Notes: generated by a model not told the origin, from the sequence alone. Positions 15,698 through 23,693 are shown, counted from the first letter of the stretch. The stretch is 28,060 nucleotides of DNA from DASVUC01 sp036387255 (GCA_036387255.1 DASVUC010000110.1:1-28060); one strand, 5' to 3'. Numbers and translations are program-made.

Positions 15698-17566
15698 ATG
15701 GCACACGATCCCGCGATCGAAGAGGACGTGTACGTGGGGAAGCTGAACCTGGCGCTGTGGCGCAAGGTGGTGAGCTTCGCACTGCCGCTGCGGAAGTACG
15801 TCGCGGTGCTGGTGGGGCTGGGGGTGTTCGTGTCGGCGCTGGATGTGGCGCTGCCTTGGTTCACGGGGCGGATCGTCGATGCGGTGACGACGACGGGAGA
15901 TGCGTCGGCGTTTGCGGCGCTGCGGTGGAAGTATCTGCTGACGATGTTCATCTTCTCGTGCAGCATCTTCGGGTTCATCCTGGCGGCGGGGAAGATCGTC
16001 ACGGGCGTGAGCTTCGACATACGCGAGACGGCGTTTGAAAAACTTCAGGAACTCCCCTTCTCGTTCTACGACCGCAAGGCGGTCGGCTGGCTGATGGCGC
16101 GGCTGACCAGCGATTGCAGCACGCTTTCCCAAGTCATGGCGTGGGCGCTGCTCGACGTCATCTGGGGCGTCACCGTCACGATCAGCGTCGGCATCATGAT
16201 GCTGCGCCTGAACTGGAGGCTCGGAATCCTCGTGCTGCTGGTGACGCCGGTGCTGATTTACGTCGCTCGTTTTTTCCAGGTGCGATTGCTCATCACGAGC
16301 CGGCTGCTGCGCAAGGCGAATTCGCAGACGACCGCGGCGTTCAACGAAGGCATCGTCGGCGTGCGCACGAGCAAATCCATGGTGCGCGAAGAGCGCAACC
16401 TGCAAGAGTTCAGGGAACTGAGCGGCGCCATGTACGGCCATGCGCTGCGCAACGCGATCTATAACGCGATGTTTTTCCCGCTGATGCTCAGCATATGCAG
16501 CGTCGGCGCCGCGATGGCCCTCTACAAGGGCGGGCTGTTCGTGCAGCGCGGCGAGATGTCGCTGGGAAGGCTTGTCACATTCCTGCAATATGCCGGATTC
16601 GTCATCTGGCCCATCCAGGAGCTCTGCAACGCCATCACGCGTATCCAGGGCGCCCAGGCGTCGGCGGAGCGCATCGTGGGGCTGCTGGATACCGAGGTTG
16701 AGATTCGCGATTCCGAAGAAGTCCTCGCGCGCCTGCGCAATGGCAACGGCTCGGTGGATATGGCGCCTGATGGATTGCCGGCGAAGATCGAATCGGTCGA
16801 ATTCAAAAACGTCACCTTCGCCTACAAGGCCGGCCAGACGGTCTTGCGCAACTTCAACCTGACCGTCGAAGCGGGCCAGACGATCGCGCTGGTTGGACCC
16901 ACCGGTGGAGGAAAGACAACCATCGTCGGCTTGGCCTGTCGCTTCTACGAACCCACCAGTGGAGAGGTCCTCATCAACGGCGTGGACTATCGCAAGCGCT
17001 CGCTCAAATGGTTGCAGTCGCAGCTCGGCATGGTCTTGCAGCAGCCGCATTTGTTCAGCGGCACGATTCGCCAGAACATCCGGTACGGACGGCTTTCTGC
17101 AACGGATGCCGAGATCGAGGAAGCGGCCCGGCGAGTCAACGCGCACGACTTTATCATGGGGCTGAAGGATGGATATGAGGCGACGGTCGGCGAAGGCGGC
17201 AATCAACTTTCGACCGGACAGAAGCAGCTCATTGCCTTGGCGCGCGCGGTCATCGCCGACCCGCAGATCTTCGTGATGGACGAGGCCACCAGTTCCGTTG
17301 ATACGCAGACCGAGCGCGCGATCCAGGAAGCAATCGAGCGCGTCCTGGCCAATCGCATCAGCTTCGTCATCGCGCACCGGCTATCGACCATTCGCAACGC
17401 CGACCGCATCTTGGTCATCGAAAGCGGGCAGATCGCGGAGCAGGGAACGCATGCGGAACTGATCCGGCGGCGCGGGCACTACTTTGAGCTGTATACGAGC
17501 CAGTTCACGCATGAGCGCGAGGAGCAGATGCTGGATTACAAGGAATTGACGGCGGTGGATGGGTGA
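15698..17566 (+). CDS. ABC exporter half-transporter, catalytic-NBD subunit (TM288-like)
   Basis: The 622-residue TMD-NBD protein pairs with the gene upstream. Its six membrane segments fall in about 30-320. Motifs are Walker A GPTGGGKTT (400-408), Q-loop VLQQPHLF, signature LSTGQKQ (504-510, a degenerate LSGGQ), Walker B IFVMDE (524-529, catalytic Glu529 present) and H-loop H560. Combined with the first subunit this gives one consensus ATP site (this Walker A/B plus the partner's LSGGQ) and one degenerate site (partner's Asp516 plus this LSTGQ), as in TM287/288 and BmrCD. ATG 15698 is 3 nt after the preceding stop. The 248-nt spacer after the stop holds a small hairpin (AGAAAC 17600-17605 / GTTTCT 17609-17614) without a T-run. 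No partner TetR/MarR regulator is adjacent. Confidence 0.9.
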   Translation: MAHDPAIEEDVYVGKLNLALWRKVVSFALPLRKYVAVLVGLGVFVSALDVALPWFTGRIVDAVTTTGDASAFAALRWKYLLTMFIFSCSIFGFILAAGKIVTGVSFDIRETAFEKLQELPFSFYDRKAVGWLMARLTSDCSTLSQVMAWALLDVIWGVTVTISVGIMMLRLNWRLGILVLLVTPVLIYVARFFQVRLLITSRLLRKANSQTTAAFNEGIVGVRTSKSMVREERNLQEFRELSGAMYGHALRNAIYNAMFFPLMLSICSVGAAMALYKGGLFVQRGEMSLGRLVTFLQYAGFVIWPIQELCNAITRIQGAQASAERIVGLLDTEVEIRDSEEVLARLRNGNGSVDMAPDGLPAKIESVEFKNVTFAYKAGQTVLRNFNLTVEAGQTIALVGPTGGGKTTIVGLACRFYEPTSGEVLINGVDYRKRSLKWLQSQLGMVLQQPHLFSGTIRQNIRYGRLSATDAEIEEAARRVNAHDFIMGLKDGYEATVGEGGNQLSTGQKQLIALARAVIADPQIFVMDEATSSVDTQTERAIQEAIERVLANRISFVIAHRLSTIRNADRILVIESGQIAEQGTHAELIRRRGHYFELYTSQFTHEREEQMLDYKELTAVDG

Positions 17567-17814
17567 TTACAGGATGCGAGGCTGCGGCATCGCTAGTCTA
17601 GAAACGCCGTTTCTCGCGCAGCGCCCGGACGCCTCTCTTCCGCGATCAACCGTCATGCCGCACTTGTCCCGCCGCTCCCTTCCCAAACGCACAAAGGTGC
17701 ATGAAACGGAACACATTTCAGTTCCACCCCCACCACGTCCCCCGCGCGCTTCCTTGCATTACCGACTCTGACGCCCAAAAATCCCACCTCCCAACCGCCA
17801 TCAGAAAGGCCCCC

Positions 17815-20808
17815 GTGCTTCGGCATCCCGACTACACCCGCAACCGCATCCGCGATCTCACCAAGCTCATTCTGGACAAGATCTACACCGAACGTCGCCC
17901 CGTTGAGCGACTTCGCGTCAGCGGTCGCACCGACCGCATCTCCTATGCGGAGGCGCAAAAACTCACCTACAAGCCTGTCACCATCGGCACTCAGTTCGGC
18001 CCCCTCTGGGCCACCTACTGGTTCAAAGCCGAAGCCACCATTCCCAAGGAGTGGGCCGGCCAGCGCGTCGACCTCCTCTGGGTCTCCCACTCCGAAGCCA
18101 CCCTCTGGATCGACGGCCGGACCATTCAGGGCCTCAACTTCAACCACGGCGACCGCCCCGACGCCATCCTCGCCCGCCGCGCCAAAGCGGGTCAGAAACT
18201 TGTCTTCGACATCGAGATGGCCTGCAACCGCAAGTTCGGCGAGGCCTTCGAAGCGGGCGAACGTTACAAGTCCATCCAGCCCTTCATCCTCGATCAGTGC
18301 GACATCGCCCTGTTCGATCCGCTCGCCTGGGAAATCGCTTGGGACATCTACGTCCTCGGCGGCTTGGAAAAAGAAATCGCCACCGAAGGCGGCGCCATCG
18401 AAAAAAGCTGGGGCGGCGAATTGCTCTACGAGCTCAATCGCTTCGCCAATGCCTTCGACCTCTCGGATCGCACCACCTGGGCCACCGCGCACAGGATTCT
18501 CAAGCCGCTGCTCAAGCACAAGAACGCCGACCGCACGTTCGAGCTCTCCGCCATCGGTCATGCGCACATCGACACCGCCTGGCTCTGGCCCCTCGCCGAA
18601 ACCTGGCGCAAGTGCGAGCGCACCTTCAGCTCCCAAACCGCCTACATGGATGACTACCCGGAGTTCAAGTTTTCCTGCTCGCAGGCGTACCAGTACGACA
18701 TCATCAAGGCGCGCAACCCCGACCTCTACAAGCGCATCCGCGCCAAGGTCAAAGCCGGTCAGTTCATCCCCGTCGGCGGCACGTGGATCGAACCGGATTG
18801 CAACATCCCCTCCGGCGAAGCCCTTTGCCGTCAGTTCCTCACCGGCCAGAAGTTCTTTGAGAAAGAGTTCGGCTTCCGCTGCAAGGAATTCTGGAACCCG
18901 GACGTCTTCGGCTACAACGGACAGCTCCCTCAGATCATGCACCTGGCCGGTATCAACCGATTCCTCACGCAGAAGCTTTCCTGGAACGCCTTCAACAAAC
19001 CCCACCACCACACCTTCACCTGGCAAGGCATCGACGGATCGGAAGTCCTCGCCCACTTCCCGCCTGGCGATACGTACAACGCCGAGGTCTCTATCGCCGA
19101 ACTGCGCAAGAACGCCCGCGACTACAAAGATCACGATCGCTCGCGCAACGGCTACATGCTCTTCGGCTGGGGCGACGGTGGCGGCGGACCCACAAAGAAA
19201 ATGCTGGAAACCATCCGCCGCGCAAAAGACCTCCAGGGCCTCCCGCGCACCGAGATGCGCACCAGCGACGACTTCTTCACGCGGCTCGAAAACGATATCA
19301 CCGACCGGCCACTTCTCATCGGGGAGCTCTACTTCGAATACCACCGGGGCACCTACACCACCCAGGCCGCCACTAAACGCGGCAACCGAAAAAATGAGTG
19401 GCTCCTCCACGACGTCGAATTCCTGTCAACTGTCGCCGCCGCCAGCGACATCAAGTACCCCCACCAGGAAATCGACCGCCTCTGGAAAATCCTCCTCCTC
19501 AACCAGTTCCACGACATCCTTCCCGGCTCCTCCATCACGCTCGTGTACGAAGACGCGCGGCGCCACCACGCGGAGATCGAGCAATCGGCCACCGCTCTGC
19601 GCGCCAAAGCCGCTTCCGCCCTCACCAAAATCAACAACCAAGCATCAACAACCACCCCAATCAACACCCTCGGCTTCGCAAGACGCGAAGTCGTCGAGTC
19701 TAACGATCAACTCCTCTTTATCGACGCCCCCAGCTACGGTATCGGCGAAGTGGTCGACCCCCACGACCGCGTCACCCTCAACTCAACCCGCACCGGCTGG
19801 ACGCTGGAGAATGGCCACCTCCGCGCCGAGATTTCCAAGGCCGGAGCCCTCACAAGCCTTGTCGAAAAAGGCACGGGCCGCGAATCCCTCGCCGCTCCGG
19901 GAAACATCCTTCGCCTCTACGAAGACATGCCCACCGCCTGGGACGCGTGGGATGTCGACCCCTTCCACCTGGAGACTGGCAAAGACTGCCCGCCCGCCGA
20001 GAGCGCCAAGATCGCGCGCCAGGATCCGCTCCGCGCCGAAATCACCTTCAGCCGCAAGATCGGCAAGAGGAGCACCGCCACGCAAACCATCCGCCTCGAT
20101 GCCGAAGCTTACCGCATCGAGTTCCACACCGAGGTGGATTGGCAGGAGGAGCGCAAGTTCCTCAAGGTCGCTTTCCCCCTCAACGTTCGCTCCATGCACG
20201 CGACGTACGAAATGCAGTTTGGCTGCGTGGAGCGCCCGACGCACTACAACACGCCCTACGACTTGGCGCGCTATGAAGTGCCGGGGCACAAGTGGGCCGA
20301 CCTCTCCGAGCACGGCTTTGGCGTCGCGCTGCTCAGTGAAAGCAAGTACGGCTGGAGCACCTTCGGCAACACGATGTACTTGTCGCTGCTCCGCGCCACA
20401 AAGTACCCGGACCCGCAGGCCGACCTCGGCCGCCACCAGTTCGCCTACGCGCTCATGCCCCACGCCGGAAACTGGCGCGACGCCGGCGTCGTCGCCGAAG
20501 CCCACCGATTCAACGTCCCGCCCCTGCTCGTCAAGGGCCGCGCCGATCGGAGGAGCTTCGCCTCGGTGGATGCGTCCAACCTCGTCCTCGACACGATCAA
20601 GCGCGCCGAAGACGGCGACGGCATCGTCCTCCGCCTCTACGAATGCCACGGCGCACGAGGCACCGCCAAGCTCCGCGTGGAGCTTCCCTTCAAAACCGTC
20701 AACCGCTGCAACATTCTCGAAGACGACGAGGAGGTGATCCAAGGCAACGAACACCAGATCCCACTGACTTACAAACCCTTCGAGGTGATCAGCCTGAAAC
20801 TACGGTAG
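17815..20808 (+). CDS. GH38 alpha-mannosidase
   Basis: The 997-residue product (GTG start) is a glycoside hydrolase family 38 enzyme that cleaves alpha-mannosyl linkages by a retaining, zinc-dependent mechanism. With this start, the N-terminal domain (MLRHPDYTRNRIRDL, WATYWFKAEATIP, LLWVSHSEATLWIDG) is followed by zinc-binding HAHIDTAWLWPLAET (H249, D253). The nucleophile block is FWNPDVFGYNGQLPQIM (D363). FHDILPGSSI marks the middle helical domain, followed by a beta-sandwich. GTG 17815 is preferred because the family starts near LRHPDYTRN and AAAGG (17805-17809) precedes it. ATG 17701 would add 38 atypical residues with a badly spaced AAAGG. There is no signal peptide, so it is probably cytoplasmic and degrades imported or endogenous oligosaccharides. 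No sugar transporter is adjacent. Wobble positions are C-rich, unlike the G-rich genes at 1-9 kb. Confidence 0.93.
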   Translation: MLRHPDYTRNRIRDLTKLILDKIYTERRPVERLRVSGRTDRISYAEAQKLTYKPVTIGTQFGPLWATYWFKAEATIPKEWAGQRVDLLWVSHSEATLWIDGRTIQGLNFNHGDRPDAILARRAKAGQKLVFDIEMACNRKFGEAFEAGERYKSIQPFILDQCDIALFDPLAWEIAWDIYVLGGLEKEIATEGGAIEKSWGGELLYELNRFANAFDLSDRTTWATAHRILKPLLKHKNADRTFELSAIGHAHIDTAWLWPLAETWRKCERTFSSQTAYMDDYPEFKFSCSQAYQYDIIKARNPDLYKRIRAKVKAGQFIPVGGTWIEPDCNIPSGEALCRQFLTGQKFFEKEFGFRCKEFWNPDVFGYNGQLPQIMHLAGINRFLTQKLSWNAFNKPHHHTFTWQGIDGSEVLAHFPPGDTYNAEVSIAELRKNARDYKDHDRSRNGYMLFGWGDGGGGPTKKMLETIRRAKDLQGLPRTEMRTSDDFFTRLENDITDRPLLIGELYFEYHRGTYTTQAATKRGNRKNEWLLHDVEFLSTVAAASDIKYPHQEIDRLWKILLLNQFHDILPGSSITLVYEDARRHHAEIEQSATALRAKAASALTKINNQASTTTPINTLGFARREVVESNDQLLFIDAPSYGIGEVVDPHDRVTLNSTRTGWTLENGHLRAEISKAGALTSLVEKGTGRESLAAPGNILRLYEDMPTAWDAWDVDPFHLETGKDCPPAESAKIARQDPLRAEITFSRKIGKRSTATQTIRLDAEAYRIEFHTEVDWQEERKFLKVAFPLNVRSMHATYEMQFGCVERPTHYNTPYDLARYEVPGHKWADLSEHGFGVALLSESKYGWSTFGNTMYLSLLRATKYPDPQADLGRHQFAYALMPHAGNWRDAGVVAEAHRFNVPPLLVKGRADRRSFASVDASNLVLDTIKRAEDGDGIVLRLYECHGARGTAKLRVELPFKTVNRCNILEDDEEVIQGNEHQIPLTYKPFEVISLKLR

Positions 20809-20814
20809 CTCCGC

Positions 20815-20873
20815 GTAGCGTGGGTGTCTGGCCCATGCCGTTAGAGGATGCATGGGGGAGACGTCCATGCTAC
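20815..20873. repeat. Paired palindromic dispersed repeat (inverted 24-nt arms)
   Basis: The left arm (20815-20838) and right arm (20850-20873) are imperfect inverted copies, about 19 of 24 positions Watson-Crick, most differences being G-T compatible. They are separated by 11 nt. Each arm carries the same CATGG-GTCT-CCATGC core as the element at 12258. The element fills the 61-nt gap between the convergent GH38 and LigD-type genes and supplies the latter's TAG stop (20870-20872). It could act as a two-way terminator or mRNA end stabiliser. Confidence 0.75.
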
Positions 20874-21742
20874 GGCTTAAGCAGTGCCGCCAGCGGATCC
20901 TTCTTGATCTTCTTGAAACGCTCCAGCGCAGCCTTGATGTCAAACTTCCGCGGGTTGAGTCGGCCATTGATCTCCTCCCAATCCAGCGGCGTCGACACCG
21001 TGCCGGTGGAGGTGGCCCGCAGGACATAGGGAGGGACGACGTGATGCCCGCGCGCATTTTGGATGACGTCAACATAGACGCGGCCCTTGCGAGCCTCTTT
21101 CAGCCGCTCCGTCGTCGCGATCTTCGGCAGCGCTTCCACGATCCGCTCCGCAATCGCAATCGCCCAGGCCCGCGCCTCGCCGTGCCCGCCTTCCTTCTTC
21201 CAGGGCGTCATCACGTGCAGGCCGGATTTTCCGGAGGTCTTCACCAATGCTTTTGCGCGCTCCGCTTCGAGCTCGATGCGAACCTGCTGCGCGATCTTCA
21301 CCACATCCTTGAAGGAAGCCTCGCCCGGATCCAGGTCAAAGATGACGAAGTCCGGCTGATCCGGCGTCGGGGCGCGCGACAGCCAGGTGTGAAACGTCAG
21401 CACCCCCTGGTTGACCAGGTAAAGCAGCGTCTTCGCATCGTTGATCAAGGCATAGCAGACGCTCTTGCCCTTCTCCGTTGGGAAATCCACCCGCTTGATC
21501 CACTTCGGGTAATACGGCGGCGTGTTCTTCTGCCAGAATCGCGGCGCCCCCTCTCGCACGCCGTCCGGCAGCCGCTCGAGCGTCACCGGGCGGTCCTTCA
21601 GGTGCGGCAGCAGCAGCCGCGCCGCCGCCTGGTAATACGCCAGCACATCCCCCTTCGTGTACCCTTTCTCCGGATACATCACCTTCTCGATGTTGGTGAA
21701 GCGAATCTCAGATGCCGGCGCCGGTTGGGTTTTCTTTGCCAT
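20870..21742 (-). CDS. Stand-alone LigD-type DNA polymerase/primase domain protein
   Basis: The 290-residue protein matches the archaeo-eukaryotic-primase-like polymerase domain of bacterial NHEJ ligase D. Hallmarks are the start motif FTNIEKVMYPEKGYTKGDVLAYY, RPVTLERLPDGV, the catalytic metal motif FVIFDLDPGE (DxD), TSGKSGLHVMTP, VDVIQNARGHHVVPPYVLRA and TPLDWEEI. In NHEJ this domain adds nucleotides, preferably ribonucleotides, to broken ends. The ligase and phosphoesterase domains are absent and no Ku gene is in the window. ATG 21742 (MAKKTQ) has GGGGAG about 9 nt upstream. An alternative ATG at 21769 overlaps the Rrf2 stop as ATGA and would add nine residues. Together with Rrf2 it forms a two-gene operon. 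Its 3' end is inside the palindromic repeat. Confidence 0.88.
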   Translation of the reverse strand: MAKKTQPAPASEIRFTNIEKVMYPEKGYTKGDVLAYYQAAARLLLPHLKDRPVTLERLPDGVREGAPRFWQKNTPPYYPKWIKRVDFPTEKGKSVCYALINDAKTLLYLVNQGVLTFHTWLSRAPTPDQPDFVIFDLDPGEASFKDVVKIAQQVRIELEAERAKALVKTSGKSGLHVMTPWKKEGGHGEARAWAIAIAERIVEALPKIATTERLKEARKGRVYVDVIQNARGHHVVPPYVLRATSTGTVSTPLDWEEINGRLNPRKFDIKAALERFKKIKKDPLAALLKP

Positions 21743-21765
21743 TGTTGGTCTCTCCCCACAGCTTG

Positions 21766-22302
21766 TCATGAACTTCGCTTGCGCTTCGACCCGCCGCTTC
21801 GGCCGCGTATTTTCAGATCCACCCGCTGCTCGACCGGAAACGCCAGTTCCGCCGCACGCGTCGCCGCCGCCGGGTTTCTCTCGACATCCAGCAGCGGAAT
21901 GCTCTCCGTCGGCTCCGCGACGAGATCGGCAATGGTCGAAAGTCGAAATGCCTGCTCGACCAGTTCCATCGCGCTATCCAGCCGCCGATGCAGTGGACAC
22001 AGGCGGGTTCCGTGCGACTCGAGCCCGAGCGGACAAGTCCTGATCCGAGGCACCGGCGCGATGGCGCTGACGACATCATGCACACTGAGATCCTTCGCAT
22101 CGCGCGCCAGACACGACCCACCTCCGAGCCCGCGCTGCGACCTGACGATCCCTGCGCGCGAGAGGCTCTGGAGGATCTTGGCCAGGTACCCGGCCGGCAC
22201 GCGCGTGGCGGCCGCGATTTGAGCCGTAGTCGCCGCCTGCTTCCCCAGCGTCCCCAAAAACACCACCACGCGCAGCGCGTACTCAGCAGTTTGAGATAAC
22301 AC
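21766..22302 (-). CDS. Rrf2-family transcriptional regulator
   Basis: The 178-residue protein starts MLSQTAEYALRVVVFLG (GTG start), the standard Rrf2 winged-helix opening. The recognition helix VPAGYLAKILQSLSRAGIVRSQRGLGGG follows, then DLSVHDVVSAI. Three cysteines (C64, C90, C102; TCPLGLESHGTRLCPLH) could ligate an Fe-S cluster as in NsrR/IscR relatives, though the spacing differs from the classical C-x5-C-x7-C. The C-terminus is extended and basic. It sits directly upstream of the LigD-type polymerase with a possible ATGA junction, so it probably autoregulates this pair. AGGAAGGGAG lies upstream of the GTG. The upstream spacer (22303-22433) holds a GCCCG/CGGGC mini-hairpin (22349-22361) and no promoter I trust. 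Confidence 0.88.
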   Translation of the reverse strand: MLSQTAEYALRVVVFLGTLGKQAATTAQIAAATRVPAGYLAKILQSLSRAGIVRSQRGLGGGSCLARDAKDLSVHDVVSAIAPVPRIRTCPLGLESHGTRLCPLHRRLDSAMELVEQAFRLSTIADLVAEPTESIPLLDVERNPAAATRAAELAFPVEQRVDLKIRGRSGGSKRKRSS

Positions 22303-22433
22303 AGCTCGCGTCGCTCCCTTCCTGGTTAAGAGCGAATGCTACCGCCAGGCCCGTCGCGGGCGAAATAGCGCAGTAACCAACCTTATGACTCGATTGTCTG
22401 TAAACCGGATCCTCTTCACGAAGCGCTACGGAG

Positions 22434-22470
22434 CAAAACAAAACAGGACACGGCTTTCGCCGCGTCCTGT
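22434..22470 (-). terminator. Intrinsic terminator of the rplM-rpsI operon
   Basis: Read on the minus strand, a 12-bp stem with one A/C mismatch (22459-22470 with 22443-22454) and a 4-nt loop is followed by a T-rich run TTTTGTTTTG (22434-22442 region). It lies 31 nt after the rpsI stop. Confidence 0.85.
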
Positions 22471-22500
22471 TGGGTGCGTTGGGTTGAGGCTTGCTCCAGT

Positions 22501-22935
22501 TTATCGCTTGGAGAACTGGAAGCGGCGGCGGGCGCCGCGCTGGCCATACTTTTTGCGTTCCTTCATTCGGCTGTCGCGGGTGAGGAAGCCGGCGTTGCGG
22601 AGGGAAACCTCCAGCGACTGGTCATACTTGGCGAGGGCCCGGCCGAGGCCCATAACGATGGCGCCGGTTTGGCCGGTGGGGCCGCCGCCGTCGGCGTTGA
22701 CGATAATGTCCATCTTGCCGGCGGTGTTGGTGACCTCGAGCGGGCCGAAGATCATCTTGCGATCGCGCTCGGCGGTGAGGTAGTCGTTGAGTTCGCGGCC
22801 GTTGATTTCGATCTTACCGGAGCCGGGGGCGATGCGCACACGAGCGACAGCGCTCTTGCGGCGGCCGACGCCCCAGATGAAGGTGCGCTTCTCGGCGGTT
22901 TCAGTGGTTTCGGGAGTGGTTGTTGCTTCTGCCAT
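22501..22935 (-). CDS. rpsI: 30S ribosomal protein S9
   Basis: The 144-residue S9 contacts 16S rRNA in the head, and its C-terminal tail reaches the P-site tRNA. The product has the bacterial S9 core (WGVGRRKSAVARVRIAPGSGKIEINGREL, ADGGGPTGQTGAIVMGLGRAL, LRNAGFLTRDSRMKERKKYGQRGARRRFQFSKR). The terminal SKR is intact, though the usual KRRPQFSKR reads RRRFQFSKR. An acidic/threonine-rich stretch precedes the core. ATG 22935 (MAEATTT) is chosen because the in-frame extension to 22995 is arbitrary. There is no clear SD. It lies 62 nt downstream of rplM in the universal rplM-rpsI order. Confidence 0.97.
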   Translation of the reverse strand: MAEATTTPETTETAEKRTFIWGVGRRKSAVARVRIAPGSGKIEINGRELNDYLTAERDRKMIFGPLEVTNTAGKMDIIVNADGGGPTGQTGAIVMGLGRALAKYDQSLEVSLRNAGFLTRDSRMKERKKYGQRGARRRFQFSKR

Positions 22936-22997
22936 TGTTTGACTTTCGTTGCGTCGGGAGCGCCCCGCAAGCAGGGCCGCTAAACGTCTATGCAAGC

Positions 22998-23429
22998 TTA
23001 CGCGGTTTTCAGTTCCTTCGGTTGCTGGGCGCTGTGCGGGTGCTCCGTGCCCTTGTAGATCTTGAGCTTGAGGAGCTGATGCCGCGCCAGCTTGTTCTTG
23101 GGGAGCATGCGCTTCACGGCGAGTTCGAGAAGGCGCTCGGGGTGCAGGCGCTTCATGGTCTCGAACGAGTAGATATGCCGGCCACCGGGGTAGCGGGAGT
23201 AGGTGTCGTACTCGAGGACCTCGGCCTTCTTACCGGTCACGCGAACCTTGTCGGCATTCAGAACGACGACGTAGTCGCCGGTGTCGACATGAGGCGTGTA
23301 CGTGGGCTTATGCTTGCCCTGAAGGATGATCGAGATGCGGGAAGCCAGCCGGCCGAGAACCTGGTCGGTGGCATCAATCGTATGCCACTGCCGCTGGACT
23401 TCGCCGGGCTTGGCCATGTAGGTACTCAT
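22998..23429 (-). CDS. rplM: 50S ribosomal protein L13
   Basis: The 143-residue L13 is an early 50S assembly protein. Its sequence shows WHTIDATDQVLGRLASRISIILQGKHKPTYTPHVDTGDYVVVLNADKV, YSRYPGGRHIYSFETMKRLHPERLLELAVKRMLPKNKLARHQLLKLKIYKGTEHPH and a short C-terminal tail; length and motifs are normal. ATG 23429 is preceded by AGGA about 8 nt upstream. It is the first gene of the rplM-rpsI operon, transcribed from the promoter at 23520-23547. The about 84-nt leader contains a hairpin (CGCCTC 23496-23501 / GAGGCG 23485-23490) that could take part in autogenous control, a guess only. Confidence 0.97.
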   Translation of the reverse strand: MSTYMAKPGEVQRQWHTIDATDQVLGRLASRISIILQGKHKPTYTPHVDTGDYVVVLNADKVRVTGKKAEVLEYDTYSRYPGGRHIYSFETMKRLHPERLLELAVKRMLPKNKLARHQLLKLKIYKGTEHPHSAQQPKELKTA

Positions 23430-23519
23430 AGCGTTTCCTGTCTGACGGATCTTCGCTTAACCAAAGCTAGGGAATGCGATTGAAGAGGCGCAGAACGCCT
23501 CAACCGCAAGGGACGGGGC

Positions 23520-23547
23520 ATGTTATCGTTACAGCTTCTCTTGTCAA
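23520..23547 (-). promoter_or_regulatory. Promoter of rplM-rpsI
   Basis: On the minus strand, TTGACA (23547-23542) and TAACAT (23525-23520) are 16 nt apart: a perfect -35 and a moderate -10. The predicted start near 23513 gives an 84-nt leader. Confidence 0.6.
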
Positions 23548-23631
23548 GGAGCCCGCACATGGTCTCCTTCAACATGTCGCGCCGGTGGTTGAACTTTGAC
23601 CCGCGCCCGTACTGAGGGGAGAATGTCCGCG

Positions 23632-23659
23632 TTGACATGCCAAAAAAAATCAATGTCAA
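23632..23659. promoter_or_regulatory. Inverted repeat, candidate operator upstream of the nfu-like promoter
   Basis: TTGACAT (23632-23638) and ATGTCAA (23653-23659) are perfect 7-bp inverted arms around a 14-nt A-rich spacer, just upstream of the nfu-like -35. The half-site contains a -35-like TTGACA, but no -10 lies at a proper distance. It resembles a dimeric regulator site with half-sites about two helical turns apart. Confidence 0.45.
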
Positions 23660-23665
23660 AATAGG

Positions 23666-23693
23666 TAGACTTGGCTGTTTTGGGTGTTATACT
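23666..23693 (+). promoter_or_regulatory. Extended -10 promoter of the nfu-like gene
   Basis: TATACT (23688-23693) preceded by TGT gives a TGnTATACT extended -10. A weak -35 (TAGACT 23666-23671) lies 16 nt upstream. The predicted start near 23700 leaves a 15-nt leader with GGGAG (23705-23709). Confidence 0.6.

Noticed and set aside
14045..17377. An 1110-codon open frame on the minus strand across both ABC genes
   Set aside because: It spans two complete, motif-rich ABC subunits on the other strand, is rich in Arg/His/Gln as expected of an antisense shadow in GC-rich DNA, and shows no recognisable domain.
17903..20737. A 944-codon plus-strand frame inside the GH38 gene
   Set aside because: Its Ser/Pro/Thr/Arg-rich composition is that of a +1 shadow of a C-ending-codon gene, while the other frame holds all GH38 motifs.
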